DNA from: Blastopirellula sediminis
Lineage (GTDB): Bacteria; Planctomycetota; Planctomycetia; Pirellulales; Pirellulaceae
Reading direction: 5' to 3'
NCBI RefSeq assembly: GCF_020966755.1
Contig: NZ_JAJKFT010000010.1
Span: forward strand, 2,320,720 to 2,384,719
DNA length: 64,000 nt
How positions within the stretch are numbered: position 1 is the stretch's first letter; each line of letters opens with the position of its first letter. Below are positions 34,000 through 42,235 of the stretch, piece by piece. A program made the position numbers and the translations under genes. The notes beneath the pieces are model-generated. The model had not been told where the DNA came from. It made no database searches and worked only from the letters and a program-made list of their open reading frames with translations.

Positions 34000-35460
34000 T
34001 TATGCGGCGGCGCGGCGCTGCACGGTCGTCGCTTCGGCCGGCGTGTCGCGAAGAATGCGGTCGAGCAGTTCGGCGCCACTCCAGTCGCCGGTCATTTCGC
34101 GGAAGTAGCGAGTCCACTCGAGCAATTGACGATGATAGGCGGCCGCTTGCATCAAGTAACGCCGATCTCCACGCTCGAGCGCCATGTGGATCGTCAGCAG
34201 ATTGAGTACGTCGGGATCGTTGAAGTAGCTGGTATGGACGAGCTCTTCGCCGGATAGTTCTGAGTTGAAAGCGGCGAGGCCGGCCATCAATGTCTTTTGA
34301 CCCAGCAGCGCTCGCAGCTTCGGCGCGATGTCTTTCGACTTAGCGTTGGCCCGCTCAGTGATGCGCTGCGCGATGAAGTAGGGGAGGGCAGGGATGCTGT
34401 TGACTTCGGAGTCGCCGATTGGCGCGGTCGAGACGTTGCAGAGTTCGGCCGAAGGGCGATTGTTCCCTTGGACCGCTTTGCTGACGTACTGCCGGACGAA
34501 GTGATTGAGGATCGGCCGGACGATGTAATTGAAGGTCGGCGCCACGGTCCAGTAATACGGGATCCAGAGGAAGCCGAGATAGTCGGAGACGAAGATTCGG
34601 TCGGCGGCGCTTACCTTGCCGACGAAGGTGATGTCCAAGTGAAGCGTTGTGCGGAGGCCATTGATCGCTTCGTCGTCGGGAGACCAGACGCCGAGCCAGC
34701 AGCGACCATATTCCTGGATCACGCGTTGCTCGGCATGCAACTCTTGGCGGATGCGTCGCGATTCGATGACAGGGCCGATGAAAAAGCTTGCGAGCTGCGC
34801 GAAGACGAAGAACATCACGATGACGCCGGCGATCGCCAACCAGCCAAGATGGTCGTACATCAAGTAGTCCAACAAGTTGACGTCGCGGCCGAGGATCTCG
34901 ACTTGGGTCTTGGCGTAATGATCTGGATGGAAGATGGCGCAGTGAAGGACGCTGAAGATCTGATGGAGCGATTGTCGCGCGTGGCTGAGGAAAAAGAGCC
35001 CGGCGATAATGTTGATCGCATTGGCGATGCTGATTGGATTGACGGTCCGGTGACGCAAAAAAGGGGTACCAACCGTTGACCATGTGCGCAAATTGTCGAG
35101 CGGGATGTCGTCGACGGTCGCTTGCCGCAGCGCCATCCAGATGATCGAGCCGCCATGGCTGTGCCCGACCAGGTGGTAGCCTTGCCCCGCGTTTTCAAAC
35201 TGCTGCAAGTAGTCGAGCAGCGCTTTGGCGCCTTTCAGCCGTTCGCGTTCATTATTTTCGCCGGACCAGTGAAATAAACGCCCTTCTTCCTGGAGCGTAA
35301 CTCCGTCAGGAAGACGGTTTTCCAGCTCGTCCCAGACTTCGCTGCCCCGTTGCCAGAATGCGTCCCCCTCTTCATGCTCGCGCCCAGCGAAGGTGCCGTG
35401 CACCAGGATGACGACATCCTGGGGAGTCGTAGGAGGGGTATGGACCTTAAGCTCGGACAT
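34000..35460 (-). CDS. Alpha/beta hydrolase with a membrane-spanning insertion
   Basis: The start chosen is the ATG at 35460 (486 residues, 'MSELKVHTPPTTPQDVVILV'); a longer frame exists upstream but begins with Arg-rich residues unlike the family. The hydrolase core shows 'VILVHGTFAGREHEEGDAFW' (oxyanion loop) and the nucleophile elbow 'LVGHSHGGS'. After the elbow there are two hydrophobic stretches ('ISIANAINIIAGLFF' and 'GWLAIAGVIVMFFVFAQLAS'), so it is probably membrane-attached, and the C-terminal 200 residues are helical. The substrate is unknown; a lipase or esterase is plausible. It has 63 bp to the end of the following gene region and could be the last gene of a unit. Confidence 0.75.
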   Translation of the reverse strand: MSELKVHTPPTTPQDVVILVHGTFAGREHEEGDAFWQRGSEVWDELENRLPDGVTLQEEGRLFHWSGENNERERLKGAKALLDYLQQFENAGQGYHLVGHSHGGSIIWMALRQATVDDIPLDNLRTWSTVGTPFLRHRTVNPISIANAINIIAGLFFLSHARQSLHQIFSVLHCAIFHPDHYAKTQVEILGRDVNLLDYLMYDHLGWLAIAGVIVMFFVFAQLASFFIGPVIESRRIRQELHAEQRVIQEYGRCWLGVWSPDDEAINGLRTTLHLDITFVGKVSAADRIFVSDYLGFLWIPYYWTVAPTFNYIVRPILNHFVRQYVSKAVQGNNRPSAELCNVSTAPIGDSEVNSIPALPYFIAQRITERANAKSKDIAPKLRALLGQKTLMAGLAAFNSELSGEELVHTSYFNDPDVLNLLTIHMALERGDRRYLMQAAAYHRQLLEWTRYFREMTGDWSGAELLDRILRDTPAEATTVQRRAAA

Positions 35461-35755
35461 GCAAGTACGCCTGGATGAACGCGACAGTCGGCACGCGAAA
35501 AAACGCCGCGAGAGGGTAGGGAAAGCTTCCCGGAGAATCAAGACGAATCCCTGCCTCTGAGCCAAAAGCTAATCGGCCCGGCGGCGCTGCATTTGATTTG
35601 GCGTCGTGGGCTTCTAGGATTCCTGCGGGCGATTGTGCCGACCCACGGTATGGGGTAGGCTACGCGTTGAAACGCTGGCGCCGGCAACGCAAGCAGGCGC
35701 CTTATCCATGAAGACTTAACGTATCCCGTTCAAAAGAAATAACGGAGAAGCAACC

Positions 35756-36364
<609 letters not shown>

Positions 36365-36392
36365 GCTGCGGAAAGCTTCCAGAGACAAATCG

Positions 36393-36425
36393 AAGAGCCG
36401 TTCGCTATGCGAGCGGCTCTTTTTT
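36393..36425 (+). terminator. Intrinsic terminator after superoxide dismutase
   Basis: The stem AAGAGCCGTTCGC/GCGAGCGGCTCTT (36393-36405 with 36409-36421, one G-T pair) runs into six T. The rest of the gap to 36706 holds no gene. Confidence 0.9.
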
Positions 36426-36706
36426 GCTAGCAGCTTGCCGGTGATTTTTCTGACCTTGACCTTGTCCCGGCGTCTCCCTACTCTCCGTCCCCAGTCGGCG
36501 CAAAATGCGCGGTAAACTTTTCCGATAAAACGGGTCGAAATGGTTAATGAACCGCTCACAAGTAGGTCGACTCTAAAGTTTACACGGAGGTCGCCGTACA
36601 TTTTCGGCTGACATATACCAAATCACTCAGGGACGAGGCCGCAGACGAGCACAGGGAAGTGCTTTCTGGTGCGATGCCGCCTCACAGAGCCAAAGGCGCG
36701 TGAGCA

Positions 36707-37765
36707 ATGCGAGTGCGAATCGAAAAATGGACGCTTGGAGCGGCGCTGCTGGCCGCTGCTGTTCTTCCCTCTGTTGGCTGCAAGAGCGGCATGGGCTGGT
36801 GGGCGAGCAAGAAGGCTCCCGACGTTTCCAACGTCGCTACGTCGCAAGCTCCTCCCTATAACGCGACCGCCGCGGCCCCGTCGAGCACTTCGACGCCGGT
36901 TCCGAGCTCTGCGACGCTGGCCCGTAATTCCAACGGCAGCGTGACCCCGAACTACGCCGCCACGGCGGGCGCTTCGAGCGCTCCGAGCTACAGCGGCGTC
37001 TATCCCGGCATGACTTCGCCGACCGCTCCGCAGCAAGGGTTCTACGCTGCGTCGCAAGGCAGTCAGCCTGGTTCGACCTATCCGGCCGGCATGACGCAGC
37101 CGGTCAGCAATCCGTACGCTTCGCAAGGCGCCGCGGCCTACACCGCTTCGGCGGCCGGCACGTCGGGTTACCCGTCCAGCAGCTATCCGTCGAGCGGCTA
37201 TTCGCAGCCGAGCACGACTTCGCCGAGCGGCTACGCTCAGCCGTCGACCGGTTATCCGACCAGCGGCGCCGTTCCGGCCAGCTACGCTCCGGCGACCGGT
37301 TCGCAATATCCGGCGACCGGCGGTTACCCGAGCACCGGCGGTTCGACCTACCCGTCGACCGGCGGCAGCAGCTATCCGAGCACCGGCGGTTCGACCTATC
37401 CGTCGACCGGCGGCAGCAGCTACCCGAGCACCGGCGGTTCGACTTACCCGTCGACCGGCAGCACCTATCAAGGCGCCAGCAGCGGCAGCTACAACAGCCC
37501 GGCCAGCTACTCGACTCCGACTCCGTCGACTGGTTCGACCCCGCACTATCGTCCGGGCGGCACCAGCGATTACGCTACGGCCGGTACGACCTCGACCGGA
37601 TCGTATCCGTCGACCGGCAGCACCTACTCATCGGCGAGCAACTATCCGTCGACCAGCACCTCAAACTACCCGAGCACCAGCGGCTCGACCTACCCGTCGA
37701 CGACCTATCCTTCGACCGGTACGACGGACGCCTCGAGCGGCTCGCGCTACTCGAGCGGCTACTAA
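36707..37765 (+). CDS. Low-complexity Tyr-Pro-Ser-Thr-Gly repeat lipoprotein
   Basis: The 352-residue protein starts with a lipoprotein signal (lipobox SVGC, C25) followed by 'KSGMGWW'. The rest is Ser/Thr/Tyr/Pro/Gly/Ala-rich without charged residues, with about nine YPST or YPSTGGS motifs. It is likely an extended, surface-attached or periplasmic chain; Ser/Thr richness would fit glycosylation, and Tyr/Pro/Gly richness resembles structural or adhesive proteins. No known family is recognised. The DNA contains a 48-bp tandem repeat (37325-37465). A terminator follows at 37793. The antisense frame is also open but reads as Arg/Ala/Gly low-complexity and is discarded. Confidence 0.75.
   Translation: MRVRIEKWTLGAALLAAAVLPSVGCKSGMGWWASKKAPDVSNVATSQAPPYNATAAAPSSTSTPVPSSATLARNSNGSVTPNYAATAGASSAPSYSGVYPGMTSPTAPQQGFYAASQGSQPGSTYPAGMTQPVSNPYASQGAAAYTASAAGTSGYPSSSYPSSGYSQPSTTSPSGYAQPSTGYPTSGAVPASYAPATGSQYPATGGYPSTGGSTYPSTGGSSYPSTGGSTYPSTGGSSYPSTGGSTYPSTGSTYQGASSGSYNSPASYSTPTPSTGSTPHYRPGGTSDYATAGTTSTGSYPSTGSTYSSASNYPSTSTSNYPSTSGSTYPSTTYPSTGTTDASSGSRYSSGY
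37325..37465 (+). repeat. 48-bp tandem repeat inside the low-complexity lipoprotein gene
   Basis: Two complete 48-bp units (37325-37372, 37373-37420) and most of a third follow one another, each built of two 24-bp halves and coding for YPSTGGSTYPSTGGSS. Differences are third-position changes (TAC/TAT), so copy number may vary between strains. Confidence 0.75.
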
Positions 37766-37792
37766 GCCTCGCGTCGCTACGCAGATCAAAAG

Positions 37793-37823
37793 AAAGACCT
37801 CGCCAAGTGCGAGGTCTTTTTTT
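37793..37823 (+). terminator. Intrinsic terminator after the low-complexity lipoprotein gene
   Basis: The perfect 11-bp stem AAAGACCTCGC/GCGAGGTCTTT (37793-37803 with 37809-37819) with loop CAAGT runs into seven T. Confidence 0.92.
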
Positions 37824-38057
37824 GCGCGCATGGGTAAGTTTCTCAGGGGGCGACATTGGATTGGTAACGCAAGAGATGATCCAATGACGCTTGCGGCCAG
37901 GCGATCGTCGATTCGTGAGCCGGCGAAGGGCCGATTGCAACGATTATACGTACGGGAAACCTCGCTCCCCCCGTCAAGCGTGAGCTAGGTTTGCTATGGT
38001 CTTACGCCCCTCGCGAACGAGACATCCATACACGACCTTATTGGAAAGCGATAATCC

Positions 38058-38771
38058 ATGTGCGACCATCAATCGACGTCCCGTAGATCCTTTGTGAAAT
38101 CGGTAGGCATGGCGGTCGGCGCCGCCAGCTTGAGCTCGTTCCGCTCCGCCTACGCCGCTGAAGAAGCGGCTCCGCAGACCCCGGACCAGATCTTGGCGGA
38201 GCTGAAGGCCGGGAACAAACGGTTCTCCAGCGGCAAAACGAATCTGTCGCCCCGTACGCCGGAGGACTTCGCGCGGGACGCCAAAGGCCAGGCTCCGCCG
38301 GCGATCGTCCTGGGATGCGCCGACTCGCGCGTTCCGCCCGAGATTGTGTTCGATCAACCGGTCGGCGATCTGTTTGTGCTCCGCGTCGCGGGTAACATCG
38401 TTGGTTCCGGTCCGATCCTGCTCGGCAGCATTGAGTTCGCGGTGGCCGAGTTGGGCGCTCGTTTGATCGTCGTTATGGGACACAGCTCGTGCGGAGCTTG
38501 CGCCGCGGCGATCGAACATATCGAGAACAATGACGCGTTGCCGGGAGCGATCGAAGGCATGGTCGATTACATTCGCCCGGTCGTTCGCCAGGTTCAAGGA
38601 AAGCCGGGTGACAAGCTGGTGAACGTCACCAAGGCGAACGCGATTTACAACGCCCAGAAGCTGGCGAAGCTGGGACCGATCTTGCCGGAACGCGTGAAGA
38701 ACGGCTCGGTGAAAATGGTCGGCGCCTATTACGAATTGTCGACCGGTCAGGTCGAGTTCCTCGACGCGTAA
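38058..38771 (+). CDS. Beta-class carbonic anhydrase with Tat signal peptide
   Basis: The 237-residue protein has a twin-arginine export signal ('SRRSFVK', residues 8-14; cleavage near AYAAEE). The zinc ligands and catalytic dyad of beta-carbonic anhydrases are present: C87, D89, R91 in 'GCADSRVPPE', and H142, C145 in 'MGHSSCGAC'. It should interconvert CO2 and bicarbonate in the periplasm; export by Tat suggests folding and zinc loading in the cytoplasm. It is monocistronic; a hairpin without a T-tract (38815-38839) follows. Confidence 0.94.
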   Translation: MCDHQSTSRRSFVKSVGMAVGAASLSSFRSAYAAEEAAPQTPDQILAELKAGNKRFSSGKTNLSPRTPEDFARDAKGQAPPAIVLGCADSRVPPEIVFDQPVGDLFVLRVAGNIVGSGPILLGSIEFAVAELGARLIVVMGHSSCGACAAAIEHIENNDALPGAIEGMVDYIRPVVRQVQGKPGDKLVNVTKANAIYNAQKLAKLGPILPERVKNGSVKMVGAYYELSTGQVEFLDA

Positions 38772-38814
38772 ATCGAGCTCATGTGGGGTCAACGAGTCCC
38801 CAAGAAACAACCGT

Positions 38815-38839
38815 GGCGCCAGGGGACAAAGCTGGCGCC
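38815..38839. terminator. Hairpin between convergent genes
   Basis: An 8-bp stem (GGCGCCAG, 38815-38822, with CTGGCGCC, 38832-38839) lies between the carbonic anhydrase gene and a convergent small gene. It lacks a T-tract, so its role as terminator is uncertain. Confidence 0.45.
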
Positions 38840-38884
38840 TGTTGAAGCTCTAGATGTCGCTTTACGGTTTGCCGTCGTCGCCCC

Positions 38885-39103
38885 TTAGCGGGCGGCGGCG
38901 CATGAACCGAATTCGAGAATACGACACTTCAGGCCTTTGCTAGCAAGCTGCTGCAAAGCTTCTTCCGCGTCGTTGCGGGTGTTGTAGACGTCATGGCGAT
39001 GCCAGAACATCTCTTTCGTATCGAAATACTGCACGCGAAAATGTCGAGGATCTCCGCCAGGGACGCTGACGGCGATTGTCGATTCTTGCCAATCGAGGCT
39101 CAT
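38885..39103 (-). CDS. Small hypothetical protein
   Basis: The 72-residue protein ('MSLDWQESTIAVSVPGGDPR') has two predicted strands and a helix ('NDAEEALQQLASKG') and ends with 'CRILEFGSCAAAR'. It has no signal peptide and is not recognised. The helix-strand end resembles small domains that bind ligands or partner proteins, but this is not enough for a function. It follows, 135 bp later, another small gene on the same strand. Confidence 0.55.
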   Translation of the reverse strand: MSLDWQESTIAVSVPGGDPRHFRVQYFDTKEMFWHRHDVYNTRNDAEEALQQLASKGLKCRILEFGSCAAAR

Positions 39104-39238
39104 AATAATCTCGCTCCGAAGTCCCCAAACTTACTCCGATGATATTTTCATCGAGTCCGGATGTAGTATCCGTTAAGTCAAAATGGGACAAGAGCGGTAT
39201 TTCGTAGGTTCGCCCATTTACCAGCTGAGGCTTTGGGT

Positions 39239-39565
39239 TTACCAGCCGAGGACCATATTCGACTCGATCGCCTTGCGCGCCTTGTCGAGATCGGCCCCGG
39301 TTTCGTTCATGTACAAACGAATCGCGTGGACTTTGTCCCCTTCCGCTTTCGACAAGCAATCGCGCGCGACGAGACAAGGATCAACTCGCTGATCGGTCAG
39401 GCCGAGGGCCGCTTTAGAGATCACCCAGCTGTTGCGGGGACGTTTGGTGAGTCGAATTACGTCGTCGTTCGGATAGTTGTCATGCACGACGACCTTGGCC
39501 TGCGCTTCATCTTCGGCCCAGGTAATCAGAATGTGAGCGTTCGTCTCGATCTCGAACAGCGGCAT
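39239..39565 (-). CDS. Small hypothetical protein
   Basis: The ATG at 39565 has an AAAGGAG 6 nt upstream, the best ribosome-binding site in this part of the window, and gives 108 residues ('MPLFEIETNAHILITWAEDE'). The protein is acidic and soluble with 'EAQAKVVVHDNYPNDDVIRL' and a C-terminal helix 'ADLDKARKAIESNMV'. No family was recognised. It is divergent from the TPR gene at 39913. Confidence 0.65.
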   Translation of the reverse strand: MPLFEIETNAHILITWAEDEAQAKVVVHDNYPNDDVIRLTKRPRNSWVISKAALGLTDQRVDPCLVARDCLSKAEGDKVHAIRLYMNETGADLDKARKAIESNMVLGW

Positions 39566-39912
39566 GGCTGTCTCCTTTCCTCGAAAGAGCAAGTGGCCCA
39601 GACGGAACTACTGGAAAAAGATGGCGCGCCGCGAGAAGAAGGGCAAGCCGAGCACTCGCAAGCGTGCACCTGAACCGTAGAGCTGATCTTAAGCTCTGGC
39701 CGTCTTTGCAGCAACGGATTTCGGACCTGCGGCGACGTCGGAGCCCCAATTTCGCCGCAAAAAGAGAGAATGCGACCCTGGGAAGCGGCCGAAAGGGAGA
39801 GGTCCCATGGCCAGCGACCAGGGGGAATGTTACGGTTGATCAAGCGGCGGAATTGGCAAAGATTGTCGATCGACTCCTCGCGCGCCGCTTTCGCCGGCAG
39901 GATAAACACGTT

Positions 39913-40749
39913 GTGAAATCTCGACTTCCTCTCGTCCGCCTGTTGATCGTCAGCGCCATCGTCTTGGCGATCGTCTCGCAGTTTCTTCGCCCATCGCTGG
40001 TCGTCGGGTGGTATTGGGCTTCGGCGCTGGAAAAGCTGGAGGCCGGAGAGAATGATCAGGCGATCGAGCTCGGGCAGAAGGCGCTCGAATGGAGCGGCGA
40101 TTCTCCGGAGATGCATCTCCGCATGGCGGAGCTTCTGTATCGCGCCGGACGCAACGAAGAAGCCCGCGAACTGCTAGAAAAATCAGACCAGGGCGCGTCC
40201 GAAGATTTATCTTATCTCGAAATGAAGAGCTTTCTCTTGTCGCGACTTGGCGATCATCAAGGATCGATCGCCGTGGCCGACAAGCTGATCGAGCAGGCGC
40301 AGGAAGGCAAGTTCCATCTTCATCGGGCGCTCAACATTCGCGCCTATTCGACGGCGCTTGCCTGGTCGGATGGCGCCGACTTGCCGAAAGAGTCGCTCGA
40401 TCAAGCGCTGGAGGATATCGATCAAGCGATCAAGATCTACGGCGCCGAAGCTTCGTACCTCGACACGCGTGGATATGTGAAGCATTTCGCCGGCGACAAT
40501 GAAGGAGGGCTGAATGATCTCAACATCGCAATTGAGATGTACGAAGCGTCGCTCGCCAAGGTCGAAGAGGAAGAAGAGGTTTGGGGAACGATGAAGGAAA
40601 TGCGGATCAGGCAAATTCGGAGCGTGATCGGCGTCCTCTATCATCACCGGGGCGAAACGCTGCAGGCTCTTGGTCGTAATGACGAAGCCGAAAGCGATCT
40701 TAAGAAAGCCGACCAGATGGGATATAGCCGCCTGAAGGGACATTGGTAG
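39913..40749 (+). CDS. Membrane-anchored TPR protein
   Basis: The start is uncertain: the GTG at 39913 with AGGA 10 nt upstream gives 278 residues and a membrane helix right at the N-terminus ('VRLLIVSAIVLAIVSQFL'); the frame is open back to a GTG at 39664, but that part is basic and overlaps the upstream intergenic region. After the helix come tetratricopeptide-type helix pairs ('GENDQAIELGQKALEWSGDS', 'YRAGRNEEARELLEKSD', 'LGDHQGSIAVADKLIEQA', 'QALGRNDEAESDLKKADQM'). TPR proteins act as protein-binding scaffolds. Its partner is unknown. It is convergent with the diguanylate cyclase gene. Confidence 0.75.
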   Translation: MKSRLPLVRLLIVSAIVLAIVSQFLRPSLVVGWYWASALEKLEAGENDQAIELGQKALEWSGDSPEMHLRMAELLYRAGRNEEARELLEKSDQGASEDLSYLEMKSFLLSRLGDHQGSIAVADKLIEQAQEGKFHLHRALNIRAYSTALAWSDGADLPKESLDQALEDIDQAIKIYGAEASYLDTRGYVKHFAGDNEGGLNDLNIAIEMYEASLAKVEEEEEVWGTMKEMRIRQIRSVIGVLYHHRGETLQALGRNDEAESDLKKADQMGYSRLKGHW

Positions 40750-40782
40750 TCCCTATCGGCGGCCTGGTTGTCGCCGCTTCGC

Positions 40783-41793
40783 TTAGGCTCGGCTCGGCGA
40801 ACCGCTCGGTTCCGAGATCGGAGCGCCGGCGCCATGCAGTTGTTCGAGTTCGCGAACTTCCAACAGCAGCGACTCGGCTTCGTCAATCGACTCCGCTTCG
40901 GCGTCCGGATCAATATCCAGGCAGGGAAGAATGCGGGTGCCGTCGTGATAGAAGTTGCAATTGCGACCGTTCGCTTTCGCTCGGTAGAGCGCGGCGTCGG
41001 CGCGAGCCAACAGCGTACGGGCTTCGTCTTCGCTGCGAACTTGCGAAAGTCCGCCGCTGATCGTGACTCCCAGTTGCGCCTCGGCGCTGGTCCGCAGCCG
41101 CTCGGCGAAGATGCAGGCGCCGTAGATGTCGGTCGACGGCATCAAAACGACGAACTCTTCGCCGCCGTAGCGAGTGACGATATCGGTTTCGCGGACGCAG
41201 TTGTCGATCAGGTTCGAGACCTCCACCAGCACGCGGTCGCCATGGAGGTGACCATGCTGATCGTTGACCCGTTTGAAGTGGTCGACGTCGAAGATGCAGA
41301 GCGAGAAGGTGAAGTCGTAACGCCCCTTCATCGCAATCAGGTTTTCGAGCGAGTCGTCCAGCGCCCGGCGATTGCTCAAACCGGTCAGCGGATCGGTGCG
41401 CGATTCGGTAAAGGTCATCAGCAGGTTGGCCTGCTGGCGAATTTCGTCATAGGCGTTGGCGATCTGCGACGAGAGACGCATGGTGGGGCTCAGCATTTGC
41501 TCCGCTTCTTCGCAGAGGTTTTGCCAGGCTTGCGTGTCTTGCGAGTCGCCCAGTTCGTTAATGCGTTCTTTAAAGTGCAGAATGCTGCTTTGGTGCGTCG
41601 CCAGATTGCGGCGGATGTCGCGGGAAATGTCTTCCAGCTGACGGATGACGGCTTGAGCTCGTTTCACCTCACGGCGCGCGCGGCTTTGTTCGGCGACAGC
41701 GGCGCTGGCGTTGCGTTTCCCTAGGAAATAGCCGATCAAAGCGACAAGCGCCAAGGCTACCGGGACCGGGATTCCGAGCATCCAGTTTTCCAT
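40783..41793 (-). CDS. Diguanylate cyclase (GGDEF) with one N-terminal membrane helix
   Basis: The 336-residue protein has a membrane helix (about 8-25), a coiled-coil linker (35-125) and a GGDEF domain (about 130-290) with the active-site motif G210-G-E-E-F214 ('TRYGGEEFVVLMP'). The inhibitory RxxD site is kept (R201, D204), so the enzyme should make c-di-GMP from GTP under product feedback. 'SRTDPLTGLSNRRALDD' is the usual entry to the domain. It lacks a sensor domain; the coiled coil may carry the signal. A 48-residue membrane mini-protein is encoded 60 bp upstream on the same strand (41854-42000). Confidence 0.93.
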   Translation of the reverse strand: MENWMLGIPVPVALALVALIGYFLGKRNASAAVAEQSRARREVKRAQAVIRQLEDISRDIRRNLATHQSSILHFKERINELGDSQDTQAWQNLCEEAEQMLSPTMRLSSQIANAYDEIRQQANLLMTFTESRTDPLTGLSNRRALDDSLENLIAMKGRYDFTFSLCIFDVDHFKRVNDQHGHLHGDRVLVEVSNLIDNCVRETDIVTRYGGEEFVVLMPSTDIYGACIFAERLRTSAEAQLGVTISGGLSQVRSEDEARTLLARADAALYRAKANGRNCNFYHDGTRILPCLDIDPDAEAESIDEAESLLLEVRELEQLHGAGAPISEPSGSPSRA

Positions 41794-41853
41794 TTCTCGA
41801 ATTTCCTATCGAGCTGCACTTCAGGCGGTGGGGAGTTTGCCGTGAGGAAACGT

Positions 41854-42000
41854 CTAAGCGTTCGTGCGATTGCCGACTCCGCGCATGCACAACACGCCGA
41901 AAATCACTGCGAAGATAAAAACGTACGTCCAGTCGTTCGAGTCCATACGCTCGATGAACTGCTCAAGGTTTCGGAACGATGTGTGGAGGTATTCGCGCAT
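41854..42000 (-). CDS. 48-residue single-helix membrane mini-protein
   Basis: This short gene codes for a protein starting 'MREYLHTSFRNLEQFIERMD', with a hydrophobic helix 'WTYVFIFAVIFGVLCMRGVG' (residues 24-43) and a basic tail 'NRTNA'. The frame is clean from ATG (42000) to TAG (41854). It precedes the diguanylate cyclase gene by 60 bp on the same strand and may share its transcript. The start has no strong ribosome-binding site. Charge distribution predicts the C-terminus inside. Function unknown. Confidence 0.55.
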   Translation of the reverse strand: MREYLHTSFRNLEQFIERMDSNDWTYVFIFAVIFGVLCMRGVGNRTNA

Positions 42001-42172
42001 TTTCGGAATTGCCGGCAGGAATTGCGGAGCCGTCGTCTCTTACAGGGAACTTTACGTCACAAATTCGCCAACGGGTAAAATGCAGCCTCTTGTTGGGGAA
42101 TTCTCACCGGGAGAATCCGATCGCAGCGATCGCGCCGGTTATACGGCCCCTCCCTGGTCGCGAGGGGTGCGT

Positions 42173-42205
42173 AAAAAAAGACCGCTTCCCAAAGAAAGCG
42201 GTCTT
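42173..42205 (-). terminator. Intrinsic terminator after the chemoreceptor gene
   Basis: On the minus strand the 10-bp stem AAGACCGCTT/AAGCGGTCTT (42196-42205 with 42178-42187, 8-nt loop) is followed by seven T (complement of 42173-42179), 31 bp past the stop. Confidence 0.92.
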
Positions 42206-42235
42206 CACAGGTTTTCCGTCATCGGTCGCCGCAGA

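Noticed and set aside
36623-37546. An Arg/Ala/Gly-rich open frame antisense to the YPSTGGS lipoprotein.
   Set aside because: It has no plausible start site and is the mirror of the low-complexity sense gene, which has a lipoprotein signal and its own terminator.
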